33,060 bases of DNA from Pseudomonadota bacterium (lineage in GTDB: Bacteria; Pseudomonadota; Gammaproteobacteria; Burkholderiales; Gallionellaceae): assembly GCA_021787435.1 (NCBI GenBank), contig JAJYLY010000022.1, positions 1 through 33,060 on the forward strand, written 5' to 3'. The position numbers and the translations under genes were made by a program. This document shows positions 9,064 through 17,328 of this stretch, one piece after another (position 1 is the stretch's first letter; each line of letters begins with the position of its first letter). The notes under the pieces were generated by a model that was not told the origin of the DNA, searched no databases, and worked only from the letters and a program-made list of their open reading frames with translations.

Positions 9064-9420
9064 ATGTTGAATAAAAAAGCATCTCGTCAGCGCAGATCAC
9101 GCAAAACCCGTGCTCGCATCGCTGAACAAAGAACTGTACGGCTGGCAGTGCACCGTACCAATCTGCATATCTATGCGCAGATAATTTCTGCCTGTGGGAA
9201 TAAGATCCTGGCTAGTGCATCCAGCGTAGAGGCTGATGTGCGAAAAGATTTGGCCAATGGTGGAAACAAGGCTGCTGCAGTTGTGGTCGGCCAGCGTATC
9301 GCTGAGAAGGCCAAGAGTGCCGGTATTGAGCAGGTTGCCTTTGATCGTTCCGGCAATCGTTATCATGGCCGTGTCAAGGCGCTGGCTGAAGCCGCGCGTG
9401 AACATGGTCTGAAGTTCTAA
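9064..9420 (+). CDS. rplR: 50S ribosomal protein L18
   Basis: 5S rRNA-binding protein of the central protuberance. It has 118 residues, with a basic N-terminus ([16 protein letters not shown]), [16 protein letters not shown] and the C-terminal [20 protein letters not shown]. It lies 11 bp after rplF and 13 bp before rpsE. A 302-residue frame on the opposite strand (9097-10005) is an antisense artefact. Identity is certain. Confidence 0.98.
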   Translation: MLNKKASRQRRSRKTRARIAEQRTVRLAVHRTNLHIYAQIISACGNKILASASSVEADVRKDLANGGNKAAAVVVGQRIAEKAKSAGIEQVAFDRSGNRYHGRVKALAEAAREHGLKF

Positions 9421-9433
9421 TTGGAGTTGAGCA

Positions 9434-9952
9434 ATGGCTAAACCACAAGCAAAAATGCAAAAAGAGGAACGCGATGATGGCATGATCGAAAAGATGATCG
9501 CTGTTAATCGTGTCACCAAGGTTGTCAAGGGTGGTCGCATCATGGGTTTTGCCGCACTCGCTGTTGTGGGTGATGGCGACGGCCGTGTTGCAATGGGCAA
9601 GGGAAAATCCAAAGAAGTCCCTGTTGCTGTGCAAAAGGCGATGGAAGAATGCAGACGTAATCTGGTTAAGGTAAGCCTGAAAAACGGCACTTTACACCAT
9701 ACGGTAATCGGTAAGCATGGTGCTGCCAAGGTGCTGATGCAACCGGCGTCAGAAGGAACGGGCATTATTGCCGGTGGTGCTATGCGTGCTGTGTTCGAGG
9801 CGGTGGGTGTGCGTGACGTGTTGGCGAAGTGCATAGGTTCGAGCAATCCATATAACGTTGTCCGCGCAACATTGAATGGTCTTAAGGCACTGAATGCGCC
9901 TTCCGAGATCGCGGCTAAACGCGGCAAGAGCGTAGATGAAATTTTGGGGTAA
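9434..9952 (+). CDS. rpsE: 30S ribosomal protein S5
   Basis: Small-subunit protein at the mRNA entry site, important for accuracy. It has 172 residues. The N-terminal dsRBD-like domain reads [19 protein letters not shown] then [20 protein letters not shown], and the C-terminal domain has [19 protein letters not shown] and [15 protein letters not shown]. The ATG follows GGAG. It is separated from rpmD by 3 bp. Identity is certain. Confidence 0.98.
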   Translation: MAKPQAKMQKEERDDGMIEKMIAVNRVTKVVKGGRIMGFAALAVVGDGDGRVAMGKGKSKEVPVAVQKAMEECRRNLVKVSLKNGTLHHTVIGKHGAAKVLMQPASEGTGIIAGGAMRAVFEAVGVRDVLAKCIGSSNPYNVVRATLNGLKALNAPSEIAAKRGKSVDEILG

Positions 9953-9955
9953 AAC

Positions 9956-10138
9956 ATGACTAAAACCATTAAAGTGACCCAGATCAAAAGCAAGATAGGC
10001 ACCAAGCAATCTCATCGAGATACGTTGCGTGGATTGGGCTTGCGTCGTATTAATCATACCGTTGAGCTCGAGGATACGCCTTGTGTTCGCGGCATGATCA
10101 ATAAAGTGTTTTACCTGGTCAAGTGCGAGGGTCAATAA
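9956..10138 (+). CDS. rpmD: 50S ribosomal protein L30
   Basis: Small large-subunit protein of 60 residues. [20 protein letters not shown] and the C-terminal [13 protein letters not shown] are typical. It starts 3 bp after rpsE. Its TAA shares one base with the ATG of rplO (TAATG), so the pair is probably translationally coupled. Identity is certain. Confidence 0.97.
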   Translation: MTKTIKVTQIKSKIGTKQSHRDTLRGLGLRRINHTVELEDTPCVRGMINKVFYLVKCEGQ

Positions 10139-10572
10139 TGCAACTCAATACTATACAAGCGGCACCGGGTGCCAAGCATTCCAAGCGTCGCGTAGGTCGT
10201 GGAATCGGTTCGGGCCTGGGTAAGACTGCAGGGCGCGGACATAAAGGACAGAAATCTCGTGCAGGCGGCTTTCACAAGGTTGGTTTTGAAGGCGGTCAAA
10301 TGCCGTTGCAGCGCCGTTTGCCAAAAAGAGGCTTTGTGTCGCTGACGCGCAATGATACCGTGCAGGTTCGCCTGTCTGATCTGCAAAACATGCCGGTTGA
10401 TTCGATAGATTTGCTTGCGTTGAAGCAGGCGGGCATCGTTCGTGCAGGTGCTTTGTCGGCCAAGGTGTTTTTATGTGGCGAAATCAACCGCGCAGTGAAA
10501 CTGCAGGGGTTGCTCATCACTAAGGGTGCGCTTGCCGCGATTGAAGCTGCTGGCGGTAGTGTTGCTGAGTAG
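10138..10572 (+). CDS. rplO: 50S ribosomal protein L15
   Basis: Late-assembly large-subunit protein of 144 residues. The glycine- and arginine-rich N-terminal extension has [20 protein letters not shown] and then [18 protein letters not shown]. An in-frame ATG 15 bp upstream would add five residues, but the start at 10138 gives the family N-terminus MQLNTIQ and has GAGG upstream. It ends 7 bp before secY. Identity is certain. Confidence 0.97.
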   Translation: MQLNTIQAAPGAKHSKRRVGRGIGSGLGKTAGRGHKGQKSRAGGFHKVGFEGGQMPLQRRLPKRGFVSLTRNDTVQVRLSDLQNMPVDSIDLLALKQAGIVRAGALSAKVFLCGEINRAVKLQGLLITKGALAAIEAAGGSVAE

Positions 10573-10579
10573 GCGAGCT

Positions 10580-11896
10580 GTGAGCAAAGTCGTCAAGGAT
10601 GCACCTAAGGCTAAATACGGCGATTTGAGCAAGCGCTTGTGGTTTCTGCTCGGCGCCCTGGTGGTTTTTAGAATAGGCGCACATATCCCTGTGCCTGGAA
10701 TCGATCCGCAGGTGCTTGCTGATCTTTTCAAGACGCAAAAAAACGGCATCCTTGGCATGTTCAACATGTTTTCGGGTGGTGCGCTGTCAAGATTCACGAT
10801 TTTTGCTTTGGGTATCATGCCGTATATTTCTGCATCGATCATTATGCAGTTGGCAGCGATTGCAGTGCCCCAGCTTGAGCAGTTGAAGAAAGAAGGCGAG
10901 TCCGGGCGCCGCAAGATTACGCAGTACACACGTTATGGAACGTTGGCTCTGGCTGTGTTTCAGTCATTCGGTATTTCGGTTGCATTGCAGGCGCAGCCCG
11001 GTCTAGTGCTGCATCCGGGGGCAATGTTTCAGGTCACTACCATGATTACACTGATCACGGGAACGATGTTTTTGATGTGGCTGGGTGAGCAGATCACCGA
11101 GCGTGGTTTGGGTAACGGCATTTCGTTGATCATTTTTGCAGGTATTGCTGCTGGTTTGCCGCATGCGATAGGCAGCACACTTGAACTAGTAAGAACGGGT
11201 GCTTTTTCGATTCCGCTGGTGTTGTTTTTATTTGTTGGCGCGGTTGCGGTGATTGCGCTGGTGGTATTTGTTGAACGGGGCCAGCGTAAAATTCTGGTGA
11301 ATTATGCCAAGCGACAGGTTGGAAACAAGATATATGGCGGGCAGAGTTCGCATCTGCCATTGAAACTCAATATGGCAGGCGTAATACCGCCGATATTTGC
11401 GTCTAGTATGATATTGTTTCCGGCGACGATCGCTGGTTGGTTTGGCAGTTCTCCGGGCATGGGTTGGCTTAAGGATGCGAGCCAAATGCTCTCGCCAGGA
11501 CAGCCGATATATGTGATGGCTTATGCAGGTGCGATACTTTTTTTCTGCTTCTTCTACACAGCTTTGGTGTTCAGCCCGAAGGAGACAGCTGACAATCTGA
11601 AGAAGAGTGGCGCATTTCTGCCGGGAATAAGACCGGGAGAGCAGACTGCAAAGTACATTGAAAAGATAATGCTGCGTCTGACGCTGGTCGGCGCGATATA
11701 CATCACTCTGGTATGCTTACTGCCTGAGTTTTTGGTTGTTAAATTTAACGTGCCATTCTATTTTGGCGGAACTTCTTTGCTGATACTGGTGGTGGTGACC
11801 ATGGACTTTATGGCGCAAGTACAGTCTTACCTGATGACGCATCAGTATGACAGCCTGCTGAAGAAGGCCAATTTTAAAGGTGGGTTATCACGCTAA
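10580..11896 (+). CDS. secY: Preprotein translocase subunit SecY
   Basis: Pore-forming subunit of the SecYEG channel in the inner membrane. It has 438 residues with about ten hydrophobic segments, the plug-region [10 protein letters not shown] near the N-terminus, and [22 protein letters not shown] and [19 protein letters not shown] in cytosolic loops. The frame is open into rplO, but the GTG at 10580 yields the expected N-terminus [20 protein letters not shown], 7 bp after the rplO stop. GTG is therefore the preferred start, with only a weak ribosome-binding site. The TAA overlaps the infA ATG by one base. Confidence 0.96.
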   Translation: MSKVVKDAPKAKYGDLSKRLWFLLGALVVFRIGAHIPVPGIDPQVLADLFKTQKNGILGMFNMFSGGALSRFTIFALGIMPYISASIIMQLAAIAVPQLEQLKKEGESGRRKITQYTRYGTLALAVFQSFGISVALQAQPGLVLHPGAMFQVTTMITLITGTMFLMWLGEQITERGLGNGISLIIFAGIAAGLPHAIGSTLELVRTGAFSIPLVLFLFVGAVAVIALVVFVERGQRKILVNYAKRQVGNKIYGGQSSHLPLKLNMAGVIPPIFASSMILFPATIAGWFGSSPGMGWLKDASQMLSPGQPIYVMAYAGAILFFCFFYTALVFSPKETADNLKKSGAFLPGIRPGEQTAKYIEKIMLRLTLVGAIYITLVCLLPEFLVVKFNVPFYFGGTSLLILVVVTMDFMAQVQSYLMTHQYDSLLKKANFKGGLSR

Positions 11897-12114
11897 TGGC
11901 AAAAGAAGATGTAATTCAAATGCAAGGTGAGATCGAGGAATCGTTGCCCAATGCAACTTTCCGGATCAAGCTGGAAAATGGTCATGTGGTTTTAGGGCAT
12001 ATTTCAGGGAAGATGCGTATGCACTATATACGCATATTGCCTGGCGACAAGGTGACGGTGGAATTGACACCATATGATTTGAGCAGGGCGCGCATTGTGT
12101 TCCGCGCAAAATAG
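11896..12114 (+). CDS. infA: Translation initiation factor IF-1
   Basis: Single OB-fold factor that occupies the 30S A site during initiation. It has 72 residues ([20 protein letters not shown], then [20 protein letters not shown] and [15 protein letters not shown]). It overlaps the secY stop by one base. Its place between secY and rpmJ is usual in betaproteobacteria, whereas in E. coli infA lies elsewhere. Identity is certain. Confidence 0.98.
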   Translation: MAKEDVIQMQGEIEESLPNATFRIKLENGHVVLGHISGKMRMHYIRILPGDKVTVELTPYDLSRARIVFRAK

Positions 12115-12130
12115 TTGATAGGAGAAGCAA

Positions 12131-12244
12131 ATGAGAGTCCAAGCATCTGTAAAGAAGATCTGCCGCAACTGCAAGATCGTTATTCGTAAACGTGTCGTGC
12201 GAGTGATTTGCACTGAGCCACGTCACAAGCAACGCCAGGGCTGA
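12131..12244 (+). CDS. rpmJ: 50S ribosomal protein L36 (zinc form)
   Basis: Smallest large-subunit protein, 37 residues ([20 protein letters not shown] at the N-terminus). The zinc ligands Cys11, Cys14, Cys27 and His32 are all present, so this is the zinc-binding form. AGGAG lies 7 bp upstream of the ATG. It is 16 bp after infA, and a promoter-like sequence follows before rpsM. Identity is certain. Confidence 0.96.
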   Translation: MRVQASVKKICRNCKIVIRKRVVRVICTEPRHKQRQG

Positions 12245-12265
12245 TTGTTCTGCACTGGTTTTTGA

Positions 12266-12274
12266 TGATATAAT
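12266..12274 (+). promoter_or_regulatory. Predicted alpha-operon promoter (extended -10)
   Basis: TGATATAAT is a perfect extended -10 (TGnTATAAT). The best -35 is poor (TTGTTC at 12245-12250, 18-bp spacing), which an extended -10 can tolerate. Transcription would start near 12281, leaving only about 22 nt before rpsM. Unlike the S10 and spc promoters, the sequence after the -10 is A+T-rich. E. coli also begins the alpha operon at rpsM, which supports the call. Confidence 0.6.
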
Positions 12275-12302
12275 TTTCGTTTTTTAGAGATAGGGTAGCT
12301 GC

Positions 12303-12668
12303 ATGGCACGTATTGCAGGGGTAAATATCCCAAACCATCAACACGCCGTAATTGCGCTGACTGCAATTTATGGTATAGGACGAGTTCGTTCGCAAAAGAT
12401 TTGCGCTGCCGCCGGGATAACGCCCAGTGTCAAGATTAAAGACTTGACAGACGCGGAAGTTGAAAAGCTGCGCGATGAAGTGGGCAAATTCACTGTAGAG
12501 GGTGATCTGCGTCGCGAGACGACGATGAACATCAAGCGCCTGATGGATTTGGGTTGCTATCGCGGGTTGCGCCACCGTCGTGGCCTGCCCTGCCGTGGAC
12601 AGCGTACACGCACCAACGCGCGTACACGCAAGGGACCGCGCAAAGCGATTGCCGGCGCCAAGAAGTAA
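12303..12668 (+). CDS. rpsM: 30S ribosomal protein S13
   Basis: Head protein forming bridges to the 50S subunit. It has 121 residues, with [20 protein letters not shown], the helix-hairpin-like [16 protein letters not shown], and the basic C-terminal tail [18 protein letters not shown]. First gene of the alpha operon. The region before it is short and its ribosome-binding site (AGGGTAG) is imperfect. Identity is certain. Confidence 0.98.
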   Translation: MARIAGVNIPNHQHAVIALTAIYGIGRVRSQKICAAAGITPSVKIKDLTDAEVEKLRDEVGKFTVEGDLRRETTMNIKRLMDLGCYRGLRHRRGLPCRGQRTRTNARTRKGPRKAIAGAKK

Positions 12669-12697
12669 ATTTGCTAAAAAAGCGAGAGGATTGAATT

Positions 12698-13087
12698 ATG
12701 GCTAAGCCAAGCACGAAAGTGCGCAAAAAAGTTAAAAAGAATGTAGCAGAAGGCATTGCTCACGTTCACGCATCCTTTAACAACACCATCGTGACGATCA
12801 CAGACCGTCAGGGGAATGCACTGGCCTGGTCCACAAGCGGCGCGAATGGTTTCAAAGGTTCGCGCAAGAGTACGCCTTTTGCAGCACAGGTAGCGGCCGA
12901 AGTAGTTGGCAAGTCTGCTGCTGAATGCGGTGTTAAGAATATTGAAGTGCGCATCAAGGGCCCGGGCCCAGGTCGTGAATCTACAGTGCGTGCATTGAAT
13001 GCGGCGGGTTTCAAGATCACAAGCATTTCTGATATCACGCCGGTGCCGCACAACGGTTGCCGTCCGCCGAAAAAGCGTCGTATCTAA
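12698..13087 (+). CDS. rpsK: 30S ribosomal protein S11
   Basis: Platform protein near the E-site codon. It has 129 residues: a basic N-terminus, [19 protein letters not shown], and the C-terminal motif [26 protein letters not shown] precedes the ATG. It lies between rpsM and rpsD as expected. Identity is certain. Confidence 0.98.
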   Translation: MAKPSTKVRKKVKKNVAEGIAHVHASFNNTIVTITDRQGNALAWSTSGANGFKGSRKSTPFAAQVAAEVVGKSAAECGVKNIEVRIKGPGPGRESTVRALNAAGFKITSISDITPVPHNGCRPPKKRRI

Positions 13088-13105
13088 TTTATTTGGGAGT
13101 TGATC

Positions 13106-13735
13106 TTGGCTAGAAATCTTGATGCAAAATGCCGTAAGTGCCGTCGTGAAGGCGAGAAGCTTTTTCTGAAGGGCGAGAAATGTTTTACCGACAAGTGTGC
13201 GGTAGAGCGCCGCGCCTATCCGCCCGGTCAGCACGGCCAGCGCCGCAATACACGTTTATCTGAGTACGGCGGTCAGCTGCGCGAAAAGCAGAAGGTACGC
13301 CGCATCTATGGCGTGCTTGAACGTCAATTCCGCCTGACTTACAAGCGCGCTGAAAGCGCACGCGGCATCACCGGCGAAGCGTTGCTGCAACTGCTTGAGT
13401 CGCGTCTTGACAATGTGACATACCGCATGGGTTTTGGCGCGTCGCGTGCCGAAGCGCGTCAGGTGGTCCGCCACAACGGATTGTTGGTGAACGGCAGGCG
13501 CGTCAATATTCCTTCCTATCAAGTGCGTCCTGGCGATGTGGTTGAAGTGACTGAAAAGTCCAAAGCGCAATTGCGTATCAAGTCTGCTATTGCGGCGGCC
13601 GAGTCGCGCGGTTTTCCTGAGTGGATCGAAATGGATACCAAGGCCTTCAAGGGTACCTTTAAAGCTTGTCCGCAACGTGCCGAACTGCCAGCAACCATTG
13701 ATGAACATCTCGTGGTTGAATTGTATTCCAAGTAA
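13106..13735 (+). CDS. rpsD: 30S ribosomal protein S4
   Basis: Primary 16S-binding protein and, in E. coli, repressor of the alpha operon. It has 209 residues from a TTG start that gives [19 protein letters not shown]. The frame also has a TTG at 13100, but GGGAG (13095-13099) abuts it, whereas it lies 6 bp from the TTG at 13106. Cys9, Cys12, Cys26 and Cys31 form the zinc-type N-terminus. The S4 RNA-binding domain ([20 protein letters not shown]) is intact. Use of TTG may limit its translation. Confidence 0.95.
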   Translation: MARNLDAKCRKCRREGEKLFLKGEKCFTDKCAVERRAYPPGQHGQRRNTRLSEYGGQLREKQKVRRIYGVLERQFRLTYKRAESARGITGEALLQLLESRLDNVTYRMGFGASRAEARQVVRHNGLLVNGRRVNIPSYQVRPGDVVEVTEKSKAQLRIKSAIAAAESRGFPEWIEMDTKAFKGTFKACPQRAELPATIDEHLVVELYSK

Positions 13736-13752
13736 TCCACGCGGAGTAGTCT

Positions 13753-14721
13753 ATGTATAACAATGAATTTTTGAAACCCCGCATCATCGAAGTCCAAAAG
13801 ATATCCGAAACCCAGGCCAAGGTGGTCATGGAGCCTTTCGAGCGCGGTTTTGGCCATACCTTAGGCAATGCTCTTCGGCGTATACTGCTGTCCTCAATGG
13901 CCGGCGCTGCGCCGACCGAAGTCAGGATGTCTGGAGTGTTGCATGAATATGCAACCATTGATGGCGTTCAGGAAGATGTGGTCGATATCCTGTTGAACCT
14001 GAAAGGCGTGGTATTGCGTCTGCACGGCAAACAGGAAGTCGTGCTGACCCTGAAAAAGGAAGGTCTTGGCATGGTGACGGCGTCTGATATCGGCGCAAAT
14101 GCGGATGTAGAGATTGTGAATCCTGATCATGTGATTGCTCATTTGACTGCCGGCGGTAAGCTGGACATGCAGATCAAGGTTGAACAAGGCCGCGGTTATG
14201 TTTCTGCCATTTCGCGCCAGCTGCCCAATGAGAGTCGCGCTGTGGGCCATATCGCTCTGGATGCATCGTTTAGTCCAGTCAGCCGTGTGAGCTATGCAGT
14301 CGAAAGTGCTCGAGTCGAGCAGCGTACTGATCTTGACAAGCTGATCATGACGATAGAGACAAACGGAGCGATTGACCCAGAGCAGGCGATAAGGAATGCT
14401 GCGCGCATCCTGGTCGACCAGTTCTCTGTATTCGCAGCCCTTGAAGGCACTGAGCCGGTTGTTGAGAAGGAGCATGTTCCTCAGGTCGATCCTATCCTGC
14501 TTCGTCCCGTTGATGATCTGGAATTGACACCGCGCTCTTCCAACTGTCTCAAGGCACAAAGCATCCATTATATCGGTGATCTGATTCAGTACACTGAAAA
14601 CGATTTGTTGCGTACACCGAATTTGGGTCGAAAGTCGTTAAATGAAATCAAGCAGGTTCTTGCAGAGCACAATTTGTCGCTGGGCATGAAACTGGAAAAC
14701 TGGCCGGTTGCAGCTAACTGA
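13753..14721 (+). CDS. rpoA: RNA polymerase subunit alpha
   Basis: Assembles RNA polymerase and contacts UP elements and activators. It has 322 residues. The N-terminal dimerisation domain carries [19 protein letters not shown] and the C-terminal domain has [20 protein letters not shown] and [22 protein letters not shown] lies 7 bp before the ATG. It is 17 bp after rpsD and 43 bp before rplQ. Identity is certain. Confidence 0.98.
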   Translation: MYNNEFLKPRIIEVQKISETQAKVVMEPFERGFGHTLGNALRRILLSSMAGAAPTEVRMSGVLHEYATIDGVQEDVVDILLNLKGVVLRLHGKQEVVLTLKKEGLGMVTASDIGANADVEIVNPDHVIAHLTAGGKLDMQIKVEQGRGYVSAISRQLPNESRAVGHIALDASFSPVSRVSYAVESARVEQRTDLDKLIMTIETNGAIDPEQAIRNAARILVDQFSVFAALEGTEPVVEKEHVPQVDPILLRPVDDLELTPRSSNCLKAQSIHYIGDLIQYTENDLLRTPNLGRKSLNEIKQVLAEHNLSLGMKLENWPVAAN

Positions 14722-14764
14722 AGCTGCCGCTAGTGAAATAACTGAAGTTTAAGAGAGGCAAATT

Positions 14765-15151
14765 ATGCGTCACCGTTTAGGTTTAAGAAAGCTCAACCGT
14801 ACCAGCAGCCATCGTCTGGCGATGTTCCGCAACATGACCGTTTCCTTGTTGCGCCACGAAGTCATCAAAACGACTCTGCCAAAGGCCAAGGAGCTGCGTC
14901 GCGTTGCAGAACCTATTCTGACGCTGGGCAAGACACCGACGCTCGCCAATCGTCGTCTGGCGTTTGCGCGTCTGCGCGACCGTGAAATCGTGACCAAGCT
15001 TTTTGACGAACTGGGTCCCCGTTATGCTGCGCGCAATGGCGGTTATCTGCGTTTGTTGAAGTTCGGCTTCCGTCAGGGTGACAACGCGCCGATGGCGCTG
15101 GTTGAATTGATGGATCGTCCTGCAGAAGCTGAAGTGGTCGAAGCAGAGTAA
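14765..15151 (+). CDS. rplQ: 50S ribosomal protein L17
   Basis: Large-subunit protein near the tunnel exit, last gene of the alpha operon. It has 128 residues, beginning [20 protein letters not shown] with [20 protein letters not shown] and [19 protein letters not shown], and an acidic C-terminus. AGAGAGG precedes the ATG. A strong intrinsic terminator follows 19 bp after the stop. Identity is certain. Confidence 0.98.
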   Translation: MRHRLGLRKLNRTSSHRLAMFRNMTVSLLRHEVIKTTLPKAKELRRVAEPILTLGKTPTLANRRLAFARLRDREIVTKLFDELGPRYAARNGGYLRLLKFGFRQGDNAPMALVELMDRPAEAEVVEAE

Positions 15152-15170
15152 ATTATTGCATTATGAACTA

Positions 15171-15202
15171 ACAAAAAAGCCGGATAAGTCCGGCTTTTTT
15201 GT
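15171..15202 (+). terminator. Intrinsic terminator after rplQ
   Basis: Perfect 14-bp inverted repeat with loop TAAG: an A-run and GCCGGA on the left, and TCCGGC and a T-run on the right. The six T residues (15195-15200) form the U-tract. Because the arms are flanked by both A- and T-runs, it could work on either strand. It ends the long ribosomal transcript; cysK starts 38 bp later. Confidence 0.92.
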
Positions 15203-15239
15203 TACCATTCGACTAGTGGAATCCCGTTCAGGAGTCAAC

Positions 15240-16217
15240 ATGTCAAACTGGTTTGAGAATAATTCACTTTCCATTGGTCGTACCCCGCTTGTTCGATTGA
15301 ACCGCGTCACCGATGGAGCGAAGGCTACTATACTTGCGAAGATCGAGGGGAGAAATCCTGCTTATTCCGTGAAATGCCGCATCGGCGCTGCGATGGTTGA
15401 CGATGCGACAAGGCAAGGGCTCTTGACACCTGGCAAGCACATTGTTGAACCTACCAGTGGCAATACAGGCATCGCGCTGGGGTTTGTTTCTGCTGCGCGT
15501 GGTATTCCGCTGTTACTGACCATGCCCGACACCATGAGCATAGAGCGCCGCAAATTGCTGGCGGCCTTCGGTGCCACGCTTGTGTTGACTGAAGGTGCGA
15601 AAGGCATGAACGGTGCAATTGCAAAAGCCGAGGAAATCGCTGCTTCAGATCCTGAAAAATATCTTCTGCTGCATCAATTCAAAAATCCTGCCAATCCGGA
15701 GATACATGAGAAAACGACAGGTCCCGAAATCTGGAACGACACCGATGGTGCTGTCGATATTTTTGTTTCTGGCGTGGGAACCGGCGGCACGCTGACCGGC
15801 GTTTCTCGGTTCATCAAAAATACTAAAGGCAAGGCTATCATTTCGGTAGCAGTCGAACCTGCCGCTAGCCCCGTGTTGACTCAGCATCGTGCAGGGCAGC
15901 CGATCAAACCCGGCCCGCACAAAATTCAGGGGATAGGCGCAGGATTTGTGCCAGATACGTTAGATATGTCCTTAGTCGACGAAATCGAGCAGGTTTCCAA
16001 TGAGGAGGCCATGCTTTATGCGCGCCGCCTTGCGCAGGAGGAAGGGATTCTGTCAGGTATCTCCAGTGGCGCTGCAGTGGCTGCTGCGGTGCGTATCGCA
16101 AAACGACCTGAACATATTGGAAAAACCATCGTCGTGATATTTCCTGATTCTGGCGAGCGTTATCTTAGTACTGCCTTGTTTGAGGGGATGTTCGACGAGA
16201 AGGGCATGCGCATTTAA
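15240..16217 (+). CDS. cysK: Cysteine synthase A (O-acetylserine sulfhydrylase)
   Basis: PLP enzyme making cysteine from O-acetylserine and sulfide. It has 325 residues. The PLP lysine is Lys45 in [11 protein letters not shown], the substrate loop is [11 protein letters not shown], and the phosphate-binding loop is [11 protein letters not shown]. The NPxxSVKCRIG context and the end [14 protein letters not shown] match the CysK type rather than CysM (SVKDR). The frame is open upstream, but AGGAG (15230-15234) 5 bp before the ATG and the family start [20 protein letters not shown] fix 15240. It follows the rplQ terminator closely and no clear promoter is visible. Confidence 0.95.
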   Translation: MSNWFENNSLSIGRTPLVRLNRVTDGAKATILAKIEGRNPAYSVKCRIGAAMVDDATRQGLLTPGKHIVEPTSGNTGIALGFVSAARGIPLLLTMPDTMSIERRKLLAAFGATLVLTEGAKGMNGAIAKAEEIAASDPEKYLLLHQFKNPANPEIHEKTTGPEIWNDTDGAVDIFVSGVGTGGTLTGVSRFIKNTKGKAIISVAVEPAASPVLTQHRAGQPIKPGPHKIQGIGAGFVPDTLDMSLVDEIEQVSNEEAMLYARRLAQEEGILSGISSGAAVAAAVRIAKRPEHIGKTIVVIFPDSGERYLSTALFEGMFDEKGMRI

Positions 16218-16917
16218 TCTGTGGGGACTTAAAGTTAACTTGATTTATCGTTTTTCTTAACTGTTCCTCCATGAAGGGCTGCTTTGCAGCTGTGAATATG
16301 GCCATCTGAAGGTGAACAATGTGCCATAGCTGTCGTTCATAAAACACACATCATTTCATCCACTTCATGGGTGAGCGGCGGGTTAACACACACCACTGTG
16401 CCGATTACAGTTCACGCACTTGCAGAACTGCCCACAGCACATCGCGCCGCACGAACAGCACATGGCTCAAAGTAAATTCCCTAGTATAAGAGCTGGCGTC
16501 CGCTTTCCTCCAGCGAACCCTGGAGCCGCGTCGTCGACGGTTACGCTGGAACCACCATGCTCGTGTTAGAGCAATTCACCGAGGTAACTTATCTGCCTGC
16601 AAACTCAAACCGAATTCAACCGTGCTCGATGCAACCTGCGGGCCGGGCACACTGGCACTCAGGCTTGCGCAGCATGCAGCTGACTTCGGATGCTTGGTTG
16701 GGGGTGGGGGTGAAATGATGGCTATAAAGAACCGTAGTCTGAGCCCCGGTATTTGTACAGTATCCGATAGGTTGTGACAACCGTAAGATTCAGGCCATTC
16801 TAGAAGAAGTTTTCCCTTCACATGTTGGTGGAAGAATTGGAGTTAAGGCCACTGTTGGTCCGTTCGCTTCTGAAATACATTCTGACTGTGCCCGATCAGG
16901 CTTGAGTTGCTACAAGG
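16218..16917. other. Gene-poor 700-bp gap with decayed coding traces
   Basis: No intact gene of convincing composition lies here. The codons at 16622-16672 spell VLDATCGPGTLALRLAQ, which resembles motif I of class I SAM methyltransferases, but the frame breaks soon on both sides. Another short frame on the + strand ends at 16928, next to arfB. At 16509-16551, TCCAGCG(A)AC and GTTACGCTGGA form an imperfect long stem containing a smaller CTCCAG/CTGGAG stem. A 26-codon cysteine-rich frame lies on the - strand. The picture fits old gene decay or an inserted fragment. No RNA gene was recognised. Confidence 0.5.
16383..16463 (-). other. Possible cysteine-rich micro-ORF
   Basis: ATG at 16463 and TAA ending at 16383 on the - strand give 26 residues with nine cysteines (positions 2, 3, 5, 9, 10, 14, 16, 19, 26) and one histidine. 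This density is reminiscent of small metal-binding peptides, but no known metallothionein pattern is matched, and no ribosome-binding site precedes the ATG. A chance reading of a repeat-like or decayed sequence is at least as likely, so it is not called as a gene. Confidence 0.15.
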
Positions 16918-17328
16918 CTATTCGGTGATCCTGCCGCGCAATGTTTTGATTTCACCGCGCCTTGATTTGATTTCCAGGCGTTTCTGTTTGGCGCTTCGGG
17001 TGGGCTTTGTCGTCATGCGTTTTTTGGGTGTATGAACTGCGCTGGCAAGCAGGGCCTGCAGGCGGGATAGAGCATCCTCGCGGTTTTTCTCCTGACTTCT
17101 GTAGCGCTGTGCCTTGATCACGACGACACCGTCCGATGAGATGCGCCTGTCGGAGATATCCCTTAATCTTTCCTTGTATTCCGCAGGCAACGAAGAGGCG
17201 CTGATGTCGAAACGCAAATGAATTGCAGTCGATACCTTGTTGACATTCTGCCCGCCCGCGCCCTGCGCGCGAATTGCGTTAAATTCGATTTCGCTGTCGG
17301 GGATGTCGATGTTCCGGGTAATTTTCAT
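16918..17328 (-). CDS. arfB: Alternative ribosome-rescue factor ArfB (peptidyl-tRNA hydrolase)
   Basis: Releases peptides from ribosomes stalled on mRNA lacking a stop codon. The 136-residue protein has the release-factor GGQ motif at 25-27 ([14 protein letters not shown]) and the Lys/Arg-rich C-terminal tail that ArfB (YaeJ) inserts into the empty mRNA channel (from about residue 100). It lacks the codon-recognition domain of RF1/RF2, as expected. The ATG overlaps the uvrA stop by 4 bp (ATGA), so the pair is probably co-translated. Confidence 0.95.
   Translation of the reverse strand: MKITRNIDIPDSEIEFNAIRAQGAGGQNVNKVSTAIHLRFDISASSLPAEYKERLRDISDRRISSDGVVVIKAQRYRSQEKNREDALSRLQALLASAVHTPKKRMTTKPTRSAKQKRLEIKSRRGEIKTLRGRITE

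Noticed and set aside
9097..10005. 302-codon frame on the - strand across rplR and rpsE
   Set aside because: Antisense to two certain ribosomal genes; no domain and no ribosome-binding site.
15240..16217. CysM (cysteine synthase B) as the identity
   Set aside because: The PLP-lysine context [11 protein letters not shown] and the close match over the whole length are of the CysK type.
16576..16821. 81-codon frame on the - strand in the cysK-arfB gap
   Set aside because: It is antisense to the methyltransferase-like motif and has no recognised domain of its own.
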